DNA from: UBA12087 sp964370815
GTDB taxonomy: Bacteria > Chloroflexota > Anaerolineae > Anaerolineales > Villigracilaceae
DNA: 64,000 nt
Direction: 5' to 3'
Assembly: GCA_964370815.1 (NCBI GenBank)
Contig: CAYJKQ010000009.1
Span: forward strand, 1 to 64,000
Part shown: positions 1 to 8,524 of the stretch, piece after piece
Layout of the letters: every line of letters starts with the position of its first letter
Position numbering within the stretch: the stretch's first letter is position 1
Notes under the pieces: model-generated
Told to the model about the DNA's origin: nothing
The model's input: the letters and a program-made list of their open reading frames with translations, nothing else
Database searches by the model: none
Translations under genes and position numbers: made by a program

Positions 1-90
1 GGGTTGAGCGGATCCCGCTTCCTCCATGCTTGTTAAAACAAAAGCGAAACCCAACTAATGGCGAAATGTTGGCTTTCACCCTACGGGAAT
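1..90. repeat. Dispersed palindromic repeat, GTAGGTTGGGTTGAG family (edge copy)
   Basis: The window opens inside a copy that reads GGGTTGAGCGGATC, then GCGAAACCCAAC, then a second half (AATGTTGGCTTTCACCC). The same pair of half-sites recurs in most longer intergenic gaps of the window. Related short palindromes in other bacteria are mobilised by REP-associated transposases, but no such transposase gene is present here. Confidence 0.7.
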
Positions 91-259
91 TGTGCAGGTT
101 TCAAATCCGATAACATGATTGGATGAACGACCCACTTTATACCCAACTTGACACTTTAGATGTAATGGTGAGTAAAACTATTTGTATACACAGGGGAATT
201 CTTGTATACTAGTTTGGGAGACAACTATTATCAAATTCACCAAAATAGGAAAAACTATC

Positions 260-1129
260 ATGGATAATCAAATTCAAGGTCCTCAATTCATACAATACTT
301 TCAACCCGTATTAGATGCACTAGATGAACTGGGAGGGTCAGGACGTCCTACAGAAATCATTGAGCTTATAGCAAAAAAGTTAAATCTTTCAGAAGAGGAA
401 CAATCAGCACAAATCTCTAGTGGGCAATCAAGGTTTGGTAACCGAGTTGGTTGGGCACGATTTTACCTGGCAAAAGCTGGTATTATAGATTCTTCAACAA
501 AAGGCGTTTGGAGTTTGACAGAAGTAGGAAGAAAGACCAGATTATCACATAGTGAAGCATTAGATTTGTTCAAAGGAATCCATCAACAATTCTCTATTGA
601 CAAAAAAAAGAAGAAAGGGAAAGGTCCATTAGAAGAAGGAGGTGGCATAGAAGAATTTGGCGAAAGTGAAGCTGATTATCGAGTTTTGTTTATGAAAAAA
701 TTGATGGAATTACCCTCAAACGGTTTTGAGCGACTGTGTCAGAGATTGCTCAGAGAATCTGGATTTGAGAGTGTTACTGTTACGGGGAAAAGTAGTGATG
801 GTGGGTTAGATGGGATTGGAATTTTAGAGGTTAATCCTTTTGTAAGTTTCAAGGTTTTGTTTCAATGTAAAAGATATATTGGAAGTGTTACTCCATCTCA
901 GGTCAGAGATTTTCGAGGAGCGATGAGTGGGAGAGCGGATAAAGGTATTATTTTAACAACAGGAACATTTACTTCAGAAGCGAAGAGGGAAGCAATACGC
1001 GATGGCGTCCCAGCAATAGAGCTTGTTAATGGCGAGAAATTAATCGATTTATTTGAAACGTTGGAATTAGGATTGAAGCATAAGAAAGCTTTTGATATTG
1101 ATGAAAGGTTTTTTGAAGATTTCCAATAA
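260..1129 (+). CDS. Mrr-like restriction endonuclease
   Basis: A probable type IV, methylation-dependent restriction nuclease of the Mrr family (289 aa from the ATG at 260). I chose this start because it follows an AGGAAAA stretch and begins the Mrr N-terminal winged-helix region (about residues 5-100); the in-frame upstream extension looks non-coding. The C-terminal PD-(D/E)XK fold (about residues 150-280) shows SSDGGLDGIG followed by a strand ending in QCKR, the QxK form of the catalytic motif, and then the conserved GIILTTGTFT segment. A Lys-rich linker joins the two parts. The gene is visibly more AT-rich than the genes from 1.9 kb onward and is bordered by dispersed repeats, which suggests horizontal acquisition. 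The function is inferred from family resemblance. Confidence 0.85.
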   Translation: MDNQIQGPQFIQYFQPVLDALDELGGSGRPTEIIELIAKKLNLSEEEQSAQISSGQSRFGNRVGWARFYLAKAGIIDSSTKGVWSLTEVGRKTRLSHSEALDLFKGIHQQFSIDKKKKKGKGPLEEGGGIEEFGESEADYRVLFMKKLMELPSNGFERLCQRLLRESGFESVTVTGKSSDGGLDGIGILEVNPFVSFKVLFQCKRYIGSVTPSQVRDFRGAMSGRADKGIILTTGTFTSEAKREAIRDGVPAIELVNGEKLIDLFETLELGLKHKKAFDIDERFFEDFQ

Positions 1130-1149
1130 ATTCATTTATTAATAGAAAG

Positions 1150-1226
1150 CAAAATAGGTTAGGCTGTGTAGATCACCACGGATCTGACATACCCGTACCA
1201 AAGCGGAGCCCAACATCCATGCTGAA
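1150..1226. repeat. Degenerate dispersed repeat between the two nuclease genes
   Basis: The stretch carries AGGTTAGGCTGTGTAG, an internal GATCACCACGGATC, and AAGCGGAGCCCAACAT. This is a diverged copy of the GTAGGTTGGG...CGAAACCCAAC palindrome. It separates the Mrr gene from the next gene. Confidence 0.45.
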
Positions 1227-1271
1227 ATTGGAACACCGATAGTACACCTAAAGTTATTTTTTTGAGGACCA

Positions 1272-1769
1272 ATGGCATTTAAAGAAATTGGTGTATTTGA
1301 ATATCACCAACAACAAAGAGATAGGTTTATATCTGGTGAGTTGTGGAATCTGTGGGGAGAGCAATATCCCCAATTATTTGAATCCCAAGATATTGAAATT
1401 GCCAGAAACCAGGCTCATATGGGATATCATTTTTTTGAGTGGCTGTCAGCAATCCTGCTATGGCATACTACAGGATATCTGAGTTTTGTGGAACACTATG
1501 AGTTTATCCGGCATAAAGAAAAACGCAACAAATTACAACGATTGGTTTCACCAGATGTATATGAATTAATAACCAACCACAAAGAAAACTATGGAAATAC
1601 TCAATGTCCAGATTTGTTAGTTTATTCACCAGATTATTATGATTGGTTCTTTTGTGAAGTTAAGGGACCAAAGGACAGGATCAGCCCATCGCAAAAAATA
1701 TTCTTTGATGAGCTTTCCAGGGTATCCGGGAAGGAAATTGGAATTATTAAATTCAAGAAGCATGCTTAG
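1272..1769 (+). CDS. VRR-NUC-like nuclease domain protein
   Basis: This 165-aa protein ends in a compact nuclease-like core: PDLLVYS, then FCEVKGPKDRISPSQ, then FFDELSR. This D...ExK...Q order is characteristic of VRR-NUC/PD-(D/E)XK domains found in phage and restriction contexts. The first 100 residues are rich in aromatic residues and His (YHQQQRDRF, HFFEWLSAILLWH) and match nothing I recognise. The start is supported by GAGGA five bases upstream. Like the Mrr gene before it, it is AT-rich, and the two may form a small defence islet. The substrate is unknown. Stand-alone VRR-NUC proteins can be structure-specific nucleases, so a repair role is an alternative. Confidence 0.6.
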   Translation: MAFKEIGVFEYHQQQRDRFISGELWNLWGEQYPQLFESQDIEIARNQAHMGYHFFEWLSAILLWHTTGYLSFVEHYEFIRHKEKRNKLQRLVSPDVYELITNHKENYGNTQCPDLLVYSPDYYDWFFCEVKGPKDRISPSQKIFFDELSRVSGKEIGIIKFKKHA

Positions 1770-1928
1770 ATAGCAGGTTATCCAATCAGGGGGAGTTCAA
1801 CCATAGGTGTATAACCAATTCGATGCAAAGAGAACCCTGTCAGGTTCTTAATAAGAGGGTTCTGCGGGTTTGAATGTATAATACCTCCTTTAGCCAACCT
1901 TTTACCGACTGAATGGAGCATATTCTTT

Positions 1929-3140
1929 ATGGTTTCCCATCCACCCCTGCAGAAAAATGGACCAGCATCCGTTGAGTTTGTGATCATCGTTTCTCTGATG
2001 ATGTCGCTGATGGCTTTATCCACCGACATCATGCTCCCGGCGCTGCCTCAGATCGGCACCGATCTGAGCGTTCTGAACCCAAATCAGCGGCAACTGATCG
2101 TATCGGTGCTCTTCCTGGGGTTGGCCATCGGGCAACTGTTCTTTGGTCCCCTTTCGGATAAGACCGGACGAAAACCAGCCATCTACAGCGGTTATGCCTT
2201 GTTCATCGTAGGTGCGCTGATCTCGGTATTCGCAACCAGTTTTCCCATCATGCTGAGCGGACGTCTCTTACAGGGGCTGGGAATCTCGGCACCGCGCGCA
2301 GTTACGCTGGCACTGGTGCGGGACCGATATGAAGGCCGGGCAATGGCGCAGGTCATGTCTTTTGTGATGACCGTTTTCATCCTGGTTCCAATGATCGCAC
2401 CATCGCTGGGGCAAGCCATCCTGCAGTTTACGGGCTGGCGCAGTCTTTTTGTCTTTTTGATCCTGATGGCTCTTGGCACCCTGACCTGGTTTGCAGTGCG
2501 CATGCCGGAAACCCTGGCAGAAGACCAGCGCGCTCCTTTTTCGCTCAGTAGAATTGTGGCTGCCACACGGGAAATTGTGGGTATTCGCAGCGCATTGGGA
2601 TACACTGTATCAGCCGGGCTGGTGAGCGGGGCGTTCATCGGGTATATCAATTCCGCCCAACAGATCCTGCAAGAACAATATGAACTGGGGGATCTTTTCC
2701 CGATCTATTTTGGGATGATCGCATTTTCACTCGGGCTGGCATCCTTTCTCAACGCCCGACTGGTGATGCGTTACGGCATGCATTTCCTGGTGCGCCTGTC
2801 CCTGAGGATCATTTTTAGCTTGGCGTGCGTTGGCTTCGGCATTGCCGTCCTGACCGGCGGTCAACCTCCTTTGTGGTTTTTATTGGGTTACCTGATGCTG
2901 ACTTTTTTCTGCATTGGAATTTTATTTGGCAACCAGAACTCCCTGGCAATGTCACCCCTCGGGCATTTAGCCGGGATAGGGGCGGCAGTGGTGGGCTCGC
3001 TTGCAACGTTGATAGCCATGCCATTGGGGACGATCATCGGGCAGAGTTACAACGGGACTGTCTTGCCCGCAATTGCCGGCCTGGGTATCCTGTCATTCTT
3101 TTCTATTTTTGTGGTGCGCTGGGCGGAAGCCGGCAAGTGA
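1929..3140 (+). CDS. MFS drug efflux transporter, Bcr/CflA type
   Basis: A 403-aa inner-membrane protein with about 12 hydrophobic segments of normal MFS length. The family motif A between helices 2 and 3 is visible (GPLSDKTGRKPAI). The first helix carries the Bcr/CflA-like STDIMLPALPQIG, and RLLQGLG follows at about residue 115. Such proteins are proton-coupled exporters of drugs such as bicyclomycin or chloramphenicol; the substrate here cannot be read. The gene stands alone: the upstream genes are unrelated and the next gene is convergent. A TATAAT at 1877-1882 could be its -10 element, but no good -35 accompanies it. GGAG lies about 10 bases before the start. Confidence 0.85.
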   Translation: MVSHPPLQKNGPASVEFVIIVSLMMSLMALSTDIMLPALPQIGTDLSVLNPNQRQLIVSVLFLGLAIGQLFFGPLSDKTGRKPAIYSGYALFIVGALISVFATSFPIMLSGRLLQGLGISAPRAVTLALVRDRYEGRAMAQVMSFVMTVFILVPMIAPSLGQAILQFTGWRSLFVFLILMALGTLTWFAVRMPETLAEDQRAPFSLSRIVAATREIVGIRSALGYTVSAGLVSGAFIGYINSAQQILQEQYELGDLFPIYFGMIAFSLGLASFLNARLVMRYGMHFLVRLSLRIIFSLACVGFGIAVLTGGQPPLWFLLGYLMLTFFCIGILFGNQNSLAMSPLGHLAGIGAAVVGSLATLIAMPLGTIIGQSYNGTVLPAIAGLGILSFFSIFVVRWAEAGK

Positions 3141-3214
3141 AAAGGCTGGGTTGGGCGGTTCAAGCGCGGATTACCACCCCCTGCAGGGTGAGCCTTGGAC
3201 TGTGAACAATACTT

Positions 3215-4084
3215 TTATTCGATGACCCGAAAAGAATTGATATAAGTCTGCAGATCATCCCAGACCTGTTCTGGTTGGCTTTTTGCAGGAACGAATTGCA
3301 CTTCAACAATGTAGTAATGGTCTGAGCTTTCTGTGAACAATGCCCAGCGCTGCAAAGTCAGGTCAGTCTTTTTTCCATCCACGCTTACCCCCTTTAATTC
3401 CCAGGAGACCTGCTCGAAGATATATTGACTTTCCGGGTTGGAAACCAGCTCATTTACGCCACCCTGATGCAAACCACCCCAGGTCAGCGCCAGTCCATAG
3501 AGATTAAAGTCCGGCTCGACAACTTCCTTGGAAAGCGCCAGGGTGGTGATCTGACTGTAGAATGCATAAGTATCGGTATCCAACATGGACAGATCCACCT
3601 GATAACCATTTTCCTGCGACCCTTCCAGGAACTGCACCATGACGGGCTGCGAGTAGCGCATCTGGCGAACCGGTTGTTCATCCCATGAAAATTTCACCCA
3701 TTTGTAGAAGAAGATCATGGGAGAGAGGTTGGCAGCCTCCTCCTGGAAGAGATCCGGGTAGTGCATTTGTCCGTTATCGATCCAGCCAGTTCTGGGCTGG
3801 GCTGTTATAAAACCCAGGTCATCCAATACCAGGTATTCGCTTGGGTCAAGTTTTGCGGCGTCGGATGAACTGATATTGATCTGGTACGTATCCACGGACA
3901 AGGGCAGATCACTTTGGGGAGCGGCAATCGCGAACTGTTGAGCCTGCCTTTCGACCTGATAGATCGTGGCAAGACCTCCGATCAAAGCCCCGGTGAGGGT
4001 TCCACAGACTGTCAGGATCGCGCCAACCAACCCGAGGAGCGCTTTCCGCCTGGTGAGTTTCTGGCTCTTTTTATCATTGTCCAT
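3215..4084 (-). CDS. Membrane-anchored protein of unknown function, paralogue A
   Basis: I do not recognise this 289-aa protein. A short basic N-terminus (KKSQKLTRRKALLG) precedes one membrane helix (GLVGAILTVCGTLTGALIGG), followed by a conserved ATIYQVERQAQQ and a roughly 240-residue domain predicted to be outside. The last 40 residues (YYIVEVQFVPAKS, QVWDDLQTYINSFRVI) match those of the neighbouring gene (FYMIEIRYTP, TWDDLQLYIDQFRVI), so the two are tandem paralogues. This gene lies 19 bp downstream of its sister on the same strand, so co-transcription is likely. The middle part is more diverged than the ends. The position of the TM helix and the lack of a cleavage site suggest an N-in, C-out anchored protein. 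Confidence 0.75.
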   Translation of the reverse strand: MDNDKKSQKLTRRKALLGLVGAILTVCGTLTGALIGGLATIYQVERQAQQFAIAAPQSDLPLSVDTYQINISSSDAAKLDPSEYLVLDDLGFITAQPRTGWIDNGQMHYPDLFQEEAANLSPMIFFYKWVKFSWDEQPVRQMRYSQPVMVQFLEGSQENGYQVDLSMLDTDTYAFYSQITTLALSKEVVEPDFNLYGLALTWGGLHQGGVNELVSNPESQYIFEQVSWELKGVSVDGKKTDLTLQRWALFTESSDHYYIVEVQFVPAKSQPEQVWDDLQTYINSFRVIE

Positions 4085-4102
4085 AGTTACCTCTGCCCAC
4101 CT

Positions 4103-4969
4103 TTATTGTTGGATGACACGGAACTGGTCTATATACAACTGCAGATCATCCCAGGTTTGAATGGATTGACCGGTCATGGGTGTGTACCTGATCTCAATCA
4201 TATAAAATGCCTGGTCTGTTTCAGAAACCAGGAACCAGTTATCAATTGTCATCGTGACAGGTTGCCCTGCGACCCGAACATTAGCGTAAGTGCTTGAGAG
4301 CTGGACAATGATAAAATGGCTGTCTGGCGGGGCAACGATCTGATTTACCATCCCGGCAGAATAACGTGAGTTCAATAAAACCAGGTCGGGCAGGCTGTTG
4401 ATCCCCAATGCCTCCACTTCGCTTTTTTCGAAAATATTAAGGATGACCTGATTGTAAAATGGCAACTTCCAGGGTGGAGGTCCGTATAGTTTTTCGCTTA
4501 GATCTAAAAAATCATCAGGGATAAGCTTACCGTTGACCGTGGTGCTGCGGGTTGATTCAATCTGGAGCGGTTCTCCATAACGAATGCGGTAAACCGGCTG
4601 GTCACAGACCACCAGGCAAGTGACATGGTCCTCTGCCAACTGTTCCTGGACGGTGATCTCTTCCATTTCATCCCATCCGGAAAGAGGCCGGTGCAGGATA
4701 AAGGACTGCTCCAGATCCACATAATATTTTTCTTCATCCAGGTTGGAGGCTTCCTGGCGTGTCATAAAAATTGAGCCAGTGTCGATCTTGAAGATCTCGT
4801 CTCCCCCAACGGCAGGCAGGGCAACCTGCTGATCCTGGCGCTGAACCTGGTAGACGGTTGCCGCTCCGGATATGAGTGCACCGCTGATGCCCCCACAGGT
4901 CGTCAAAAAGGTGCCGATCAGACCGATGATGGCAGTTTGAATGATCGGGGACTTCAACTCTTCTTTCAT
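4103..4969 (-). CDS. Membrane-anchored protein of unknown function, paralogue B
   Basis: This is the tandem paralogue of the gene at 3215-4084 (288 aa from the ATG at 4969, which follows GAGG; a GTG two codons earlier is possible). It has the same plan: a short N-terminus, one helix (IGLIGTFLTTCGGISGALIS), the conserved TVYQVQRQDQQ, then an extracytoplasmic domain ending in WDDLQLYIDQFRVI. No catalytic motif is evident. It is the first gene of a two-gene unit. The region before it has no divergent gene within 300 bp. The function is unknown; a sensor or surface role would only be a guess. Confidence 0.75.
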   Translation of the reverse strand: MKEELKSPIIQTAIIGLIGTFLTTCGGISGALISGAATVYQVQRQDQQVALPAVGGDEIFKIDTGSIFMTRQEASNLDEEKYYVDLEQSFILHRPLSGWDEMEEITVQEQLAEDHVTCLVVCDQPVYRIRYGEPLQIESTRSTTVNGKLIPDDFLDLSEKLYGPPPWKLPFYNQVILNIFEKSEVEALGINSLPDLVLLNSRYSAGMVNQIVAPPDSHFIIVQLSSTYANVRVAGQPVTMTIDNWFLVSETDQAFYMIEIRYTPMTGQSIQTWDDLQLYIDQFRVIQQ

Positions 4970-5360
4970 ACACACCTCAGAAGCCTGCTCTTCTATTTGT
5001 TAAAAAACCTGTCACTTGTGAGTTAAAGATGGAACTTATAGAGGAGGCTGTGTTTAGCAAGCCTTACGCTGTTTCAGATACTATACAACTTTATATTAAT
5101 TGAGGCAAGCGTTTTTTGGTTACTACTCAGGTTTGTCACCTTCCTCCGCTAAATGCATGCGGAGCGAACTGCTGAAGGACGCCGGGACGGTGTGAGGGAG
5201 CGTTCCTCCCTGGCAGTGCAGGTGAGGGTCTCCTGCACTGCCAGGGGATCCTTCACTCCGTTCAGGATGACAGTCGCGTTCGAATTGTCTCGATGAAAGT
5301 TAGCATGGCTGAGCAGTTACGTTTTTTGTATAATAAACACAACCATGCATTCCCGATATT
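4970..5360. other. Gene-free interval with a repeat hairpin
   Basis: No credible coding region. It contains the promoter side of the 4969 gene, the perfect hairpin at 5208-5246, and GATCCTTCACTCCGTTCAGG next to it. Such TCACTCCGTTCAGGATGAC-type strings are common dispersed repeats in many bacterial genomes. Confidence 0.5.
5208..5246. repeat. 15-bp perfect inverted repeat
   Basis: The arms CCCTGGCAGTGCAGG (5208-5222) and CCTGCACTGCCAGGG (5232-5246) are exact complements around a 9-base loop. No T-tract follows on either strand, so it is not a standard terminator; it is more likely a mobile palindromic repeat. Confidence 0.7.
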
Positions 5361-6296
5361 TCAATGCCCTATGGAGAACTGCCGAAAAAACTCCCACATC
5401 ACCTGTGTGGCATTGATATCCCGGGAGGTGGCTCCAACGATCCAGGTTGGCATGGGTTCACCACCGGGCCAGGAATGACCGCCACCTGAAATTGTATAAA
5501 AGACCACATCGGCTGATTGTGAGCAGCCTGAATAACGGATGCCGCTCGCATCGCCACTGACAGGAAGATCCTGCGCGGCACCTGCACAGCCATTAAGGGC
5601 TGCCCGGGCTGCCATCCACTGCGGGAGATCGGGAAAAACAAATTGACCATCACCCGAGGCACCGCCATGGTAGGAGACGATCGGGTCAGCCGTGCCATGA
5701 AAAGCGATCATCGGTATGGGACGGGAGGGCTGACACTCCTCCAGCGGGAAAGCATAAGCGCCTGCCACAGCACCAATAGCAGTGATCCGATTGGAAAGCA
5801 TGCAGCCCAGCAGAAAGGACATTCCACCCCCGTTGGACAGCCCGTTGGCATAGATCCTGGACGGTTCGATGTTGTATTTGCTTTCCAGTTCATCGATCAG
5901 GTCTGAGATGAAATTGACATCCAACAGCGGGTCAATGGAGCCTCCAACCCGGGAACCAGCCTGCCAGCGCCGCGGAAATTTGGTGCCGGAAGGATAGACA
6001 ACGATGAAACCATATTCGTCAGCCAGCTCGTTCCAACCACTGATCTGCATCTGGTGCGCGGGCCATTCCACGAATCCATGCAGGCTGATGACCAGCGGTG
6101 TGGGTGCAGTCGGGTCATAGCTGGAGGGTACGTATAGCAGGTAGGTGCGCTCCAGACCTGAGGATACGATCTTTCCGTTGGTTTTATCCAGGATCGAAAA
6201 AAGGATCGCAATGCTCAAAGCACTTAATGCCAGTAATCCAAGAATGACCAGCAGAATGGTTGTCAAGATCCTGGCGATGACTTTTATTATTTTCAT
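5361..6296 (-). CDS. PHB depolymerase / feruloyl-esterase-type secreted hydrolase (LpqC family)
   Basis: An alpha/beta-hydrolase of 311 aa. The N-terminal membrane helix (about residues 5-33) serves as a signal anchor. The esterase domain shows SLHGFVEW with the typical GWNELADEYGF and VVYPSGT, a nucleophile elbow GLSNGG (Ser), FHGTADPIV (Asp) and GGGHSWPGG (His), giving a complete catalytic triad. Family members hydrolyse polyhydroxybutyrate or aromatic ester side chains of plant polysaccharides; the true substrate cannot be read. The ATG at 6296 was preferred over an in-frame TTG at 6308. No operon partner is obvious: the GNAT gene at 6797-6357 lies upstream on the same strand with a gap of about 60 bp, and linkage is uncertain. 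Confidence 0.85.
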   Translation of the reverse strand: MKIIKVIARILTTILLVILGLLALSALSIAILFSILDKTNGKIVSSGLERTYLLYVPSSYDPTAPTPLVISLHGFVEWPAHQMQISGWNELADEYGFIVVYPSGTKFPRRWQAGSRVGGSIDPLLDVNFISDLIDELESKYNIEPSRIYANGLSNGGGMSFLLGCMLSNRITAIGAVAGAYAFPLEECQPSRPIPMIAFHGTADPIVSYHGGASGDGQFVFPDLPQWMAARAALNGCAGAAQDLPVSGDASGIRYSGCSQSADVVFYTISGGGHSWPGGEPMPTWIVGATSRDINATQVMWEFFRQFSIGH

Positions 6297-6356
6297 TATT
6301 GGCACCAATTTCCCTTTCTATTCCTGATCTTCATTAAAGATCCCGGATGCGAAGCC

Positions 6357-6797
6357 TTAATCCAGGCGCATGACAGATGGCGCTGAGTGTTTTGTCAGCA
6401 AGACAAGAATCTTCACCAGCCTGAGAATACGACGAAAATAGAGTGGCATCTCTTCCAGCTTGATCACCTGAAATCCGAACTTTTCATAGAACGGATCGAG
6501 GGATGGTTGGCACATCAGATAAAGCGGGCGCGGGCTGTGTGCCAGGAAATGCTCTACAATGGCACGAGCCACACCCTGCCCGCGATAAGCCTCTTCCACG
6601 GCAAGAGAAGCCAATTCAAATGAGCCATCCTGATGCTGCTTGAGTTGCCCACAACCCAGGAACGGACTGCCGGGCGATTCGGCGATGACAAAACGCCGCC
6701 AATCCAGATCCATCGGATTGATGCCAACGCGATGAATAAGAGCTCGGATCCTGGGAGAGTCGCTTTCTACGGCAGTACGCAAATTGAATTCAGACAT
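6357..6797 (-). CDS. GNAT N-acetyltransferase
   Basis: A 146-aa acetyl-CoA-dependent acetyltransferase of standard single-domain GNAT length. The N-terminal strand and helix (FNLRTAVESDSPRIRALI) open the fold. The acetyl-CoA pyrophosphate loop is visible in YRGQGVARAIVEHFL (motif A, Q/RxxGxA), and the C-terminal half has YEKFGFQVI, a typical motif B. The acceptor substrate is unknown. Confidence 0.85.
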   Translation of the reverse strand: MSEFNLRTAVESDSPRIRALIHRVGINPMDLDWRRFVIAESPGSPFLGCGQLKQHQDGSFELASLAVEEAYRGQGVARAIVEHFLAHSPRPLYLMCQPSLDPFYEKFGFQVIKLEEMPLYFRRILRLVKILVLLTKHSAPSVMRLD

Positions 6798-6958
6798 ACC
6801 CGGTTTGTAACCTTTCCATATTTTAACACGGTGAGCAGCTCATTCTTTCCCAATGTTATGGTCATTTCTGCCGTATTGTGAAGTCTGTGTCCCACAGGTT
6901 TATTGACTTGCAAACCTTTCTCTTTTCATATAGAATACCTCACAATCAAAGGTAATTT
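6798..6958 (+). promoter_or_regulatory. Probable promoter region of the 53-aa/GTPase pair
   Basis: TTGACT (6903-6908) and CATATA or TATAGA (6927-6934) lie before an AAAGG Shine-Dalgarno at 6948-6952 and the ATG at 6959. The -35 is close to consensus, but the -10 assignment is uncertain. Confidence 0.4.
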
Positions 6959-7120
6959 ATGTTTATTCAAAACGAAATCGTTGTTGAGGAAAAAGCTCTG
7001 GGAGGTGAGGTTTACTGGTCGATTAACCGTCACCTTTACCAGAAGGATAATCGAGGGATCGCTGTTCGTTATGGTCGTAATTCTGATATTCACTCTCCTG
7101 GAGCCTCCCGCCAAATATGA
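6959..7120 (+). CDS. 53-aa hypothetical protein coupled to a GTPase
   Basis: A short open frame with a good ribosome site (AAAGG, six bases before the ATG). It encodes MFIQNEIVVEEKALGG, then VYWSINRHLYQKD, ending SRQI. Its stop overlaps the start of the following GTPase gene as ATGA (7117-7120), the classic sign of translational coupling. It has no membrane helix and a mixed charge pattern. I do not recognise the family. Its position suggests a partner or regulator of the GTPase, comparable to the small partner genes that accompany bacterial Ras-like GTPases, though it is not a Roadblock protein by length. The remaining doubt is only whether it is translated. Confidence 0.6.
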   Translation: MFIQNEIVVEEKALGGEVYWSINRHLYQKDNRGIAVRYGRNSDIHSPGASRQI

Positions 7121-7767
7121 ACACACCTGTAACCCATAGTTTGACAGGATATGTCATGCCGGTCGGAAATAGAGCTGTCGGGAAAACGACCCTTTCCCGG
7201 GTCCTGGATCTGGTCAGCAAGGGCAAAACCATTGAGCAGGAAAAATTAAATGGGATTCGACCGACCCAAAATATGGAATTTGAATATATCACCACCAGTC
7301 AGACCTTTGGCTCAACCCAATTCAACGTAACCCTGCAGTTTCTGATCCCTCCGGGGCAAAAAGAAACTGATGGTGACTCTGGCGGCCTTTCTTTTGAGAA
7401 AGTCATCGAGATCTTCCGATCCTCCATTCGTCGCCTGGATGTTGTCCTTTTCACTTATGACCTGGAGAATCTCGGATCTTTTAATGACCTGTCTCACTGG
7501 GTGCATAGTGTTGCCAAGCTTATGAACGATGCCACCCACATGATCCTGCTTGGTACACACCTGGATCAAGGGGACGAAACGGGGATCTCAGAAGATGAGA
7601 TCAAGGAAAAGTTGGAATTTCTGCGCAATGAAATTTTGGTTGATCGCCCCACCTGGCAAGGAAATTGTGCCGACCTTGAGGTTTCGTGTGTTTCAGGGGA
7701 GAATCTTGGTCTGTTACTTACAATTCTGGCTGGCAGTGTCATTAAATCACGCCAGATAATTCCTTGA
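7117..7767 (+). CDS. Small Ras/MglA-like GTPase
   Basis: A 216-aa P-loop protein. The Walker A/G1 motif GNRAVGKTTL lies near residue 18. The switch-II area reads LQFLIPPGQKE, resembling the PGQ of MglA/Arf-like prokaryotic GTPases in place of the usual DxxGQ. The probable G4 motif is GTHLDQGD (THLD in place of NKxD), with a final SCVSGENLG as the G5-like SA/SG loop. The missing DxxG aspartate and altered G4 suggest a divergent nucleotide cycle. Bacterial relatives control polarity, motility or conservon-type signalling; the role here is unknown. It starts inside the stop of the 53-aa gene at 6959-7120, so the two are translated together. Confidence 0.75.
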   Translation: MNTPVTHSLTGYVMPVGNRAVGKTTLSRVLDLVSKGKTIEQEKLNGIRPTQNMEFEYITTSQTFGSTQFNVTLQFLIPPGQKETDGDSGGLSFEKVIEIFRSSIRRLDVVLFTYDLENLGSFNDLSHWVHSVAKLMNDATHMILLGTHLDQGDETGISEDEIKEKLEFLRNEILVDRPTWQGNCADLEVSCVSGENLGLLLTILAGSVIKSRQIIP

Positions 7768-7812
7768 GTTAAGAATGGGGATAGGCGGGAGCCAGCCAGA
7801 AGTGCAAGGTTC

Positions 7813-8241
7813 TCACATCCAGCCAAATTCGCTGTACGAAAGACCTGCCTGGTAGTAATCGATCCCTTGCCTGACGTAGGGAATGAGGTTGGGGGGTAAA
7901 GCATCAAGTGTCACCCACAGCAGCTGGTCGCATTTGTGGGGCTCATTGTTCACCAATTCACCAAGCCACTTGGAGACCGTTACGAAAAAGTCAATGCGCT
8001 CATCTTCAGCCTTGCGATTCATGACGTGCACAATTCTTAGATCTTCAGGTTGCAGGGTCACAGCGACTTCTTCTTTTGCCTCTCGAATGACAGCCTGTGT
8101 AACAGACTCGCCGGCATCGACATGCCCGGCCACCACACTGTAATTTCCGTCTTCATAACCTGTGTTGAAGCGGCGGATCAACAAGATCTGTTCACTCTGT
8201 AAAAACAATAAATGTACGGCAACGGTATATTTACTGCGCAT
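7813..8241 (-). CDS. Nudix hydrolase
   Basis: A 142-aa hydrolase of nucleoside-diphosphate-linked compounds. The Nudix box is readable as GHVDAGES followed by REAKEEVAV (Gx5Ex7REUxEExGU with Ala in the late Gly position) at about residues 38-60. The HLLFLQSEQILLIRR opening and the FFVTVSKWLGE strand fit the fold. The substrate is not deducible; candidates include oxidised nucleotides and NDP-sugars. AAAAAGGATC lies before the ATG at 8241. The gene is convergent with the GTPase gene. Confidence 0.88.
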   Translation of the reverse strand: MRSKYTVAVHLLFLQSEQILLIRRFNTGYEDGNYSVVAGHVDAGESVTQAVIREAKEEVAVTLQPEDLRIVHVMNRKAEDERIDFFVTVSKWLGELVNNEPHKCDQLLWVTLDALPPNLIPYVRQGIDYYQAGLSYSEFGWM

Positions 8242-8524
8242 GATCTGATCCTTTTTGGGTAAACGGGTTACCTGTTGGATAATAAATCTGACTTAAGCTG
8301 AGGTTGTCACAGGCTGGAAGGGTAGTGTGGGACACATGGCAATCATATTTTTTGTCGGTTTTTCTCACAGCAGCGCTGGTTTTGCCAACTTCACGGGCTC
8401 AACTTATGCATATTAATGGACTGCAGATTTTGGGTGATGCTGAGCGGAGATTTTTGTTGGGGTTGGTGTTGTAGAAATCCAATAAAAATTTAACCACTCA
8501 ACCCAACTTACCACTAATAATAAG
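8242..8524. other. Gene-free interval
   Basis: No supported gene. Near 8455-8515 there is a weak copy of the dispersed repeat (GTTGGTGTTGTAGAAATCC and CCACTCAACCCAACTTACC). Confidence 0.4.

Noticed and set aside
1877..1882. TATAAT as a full promoter of the MFS gene
   Set aside because: No -35 at the right distance; mentioned only as a possible -10 element.
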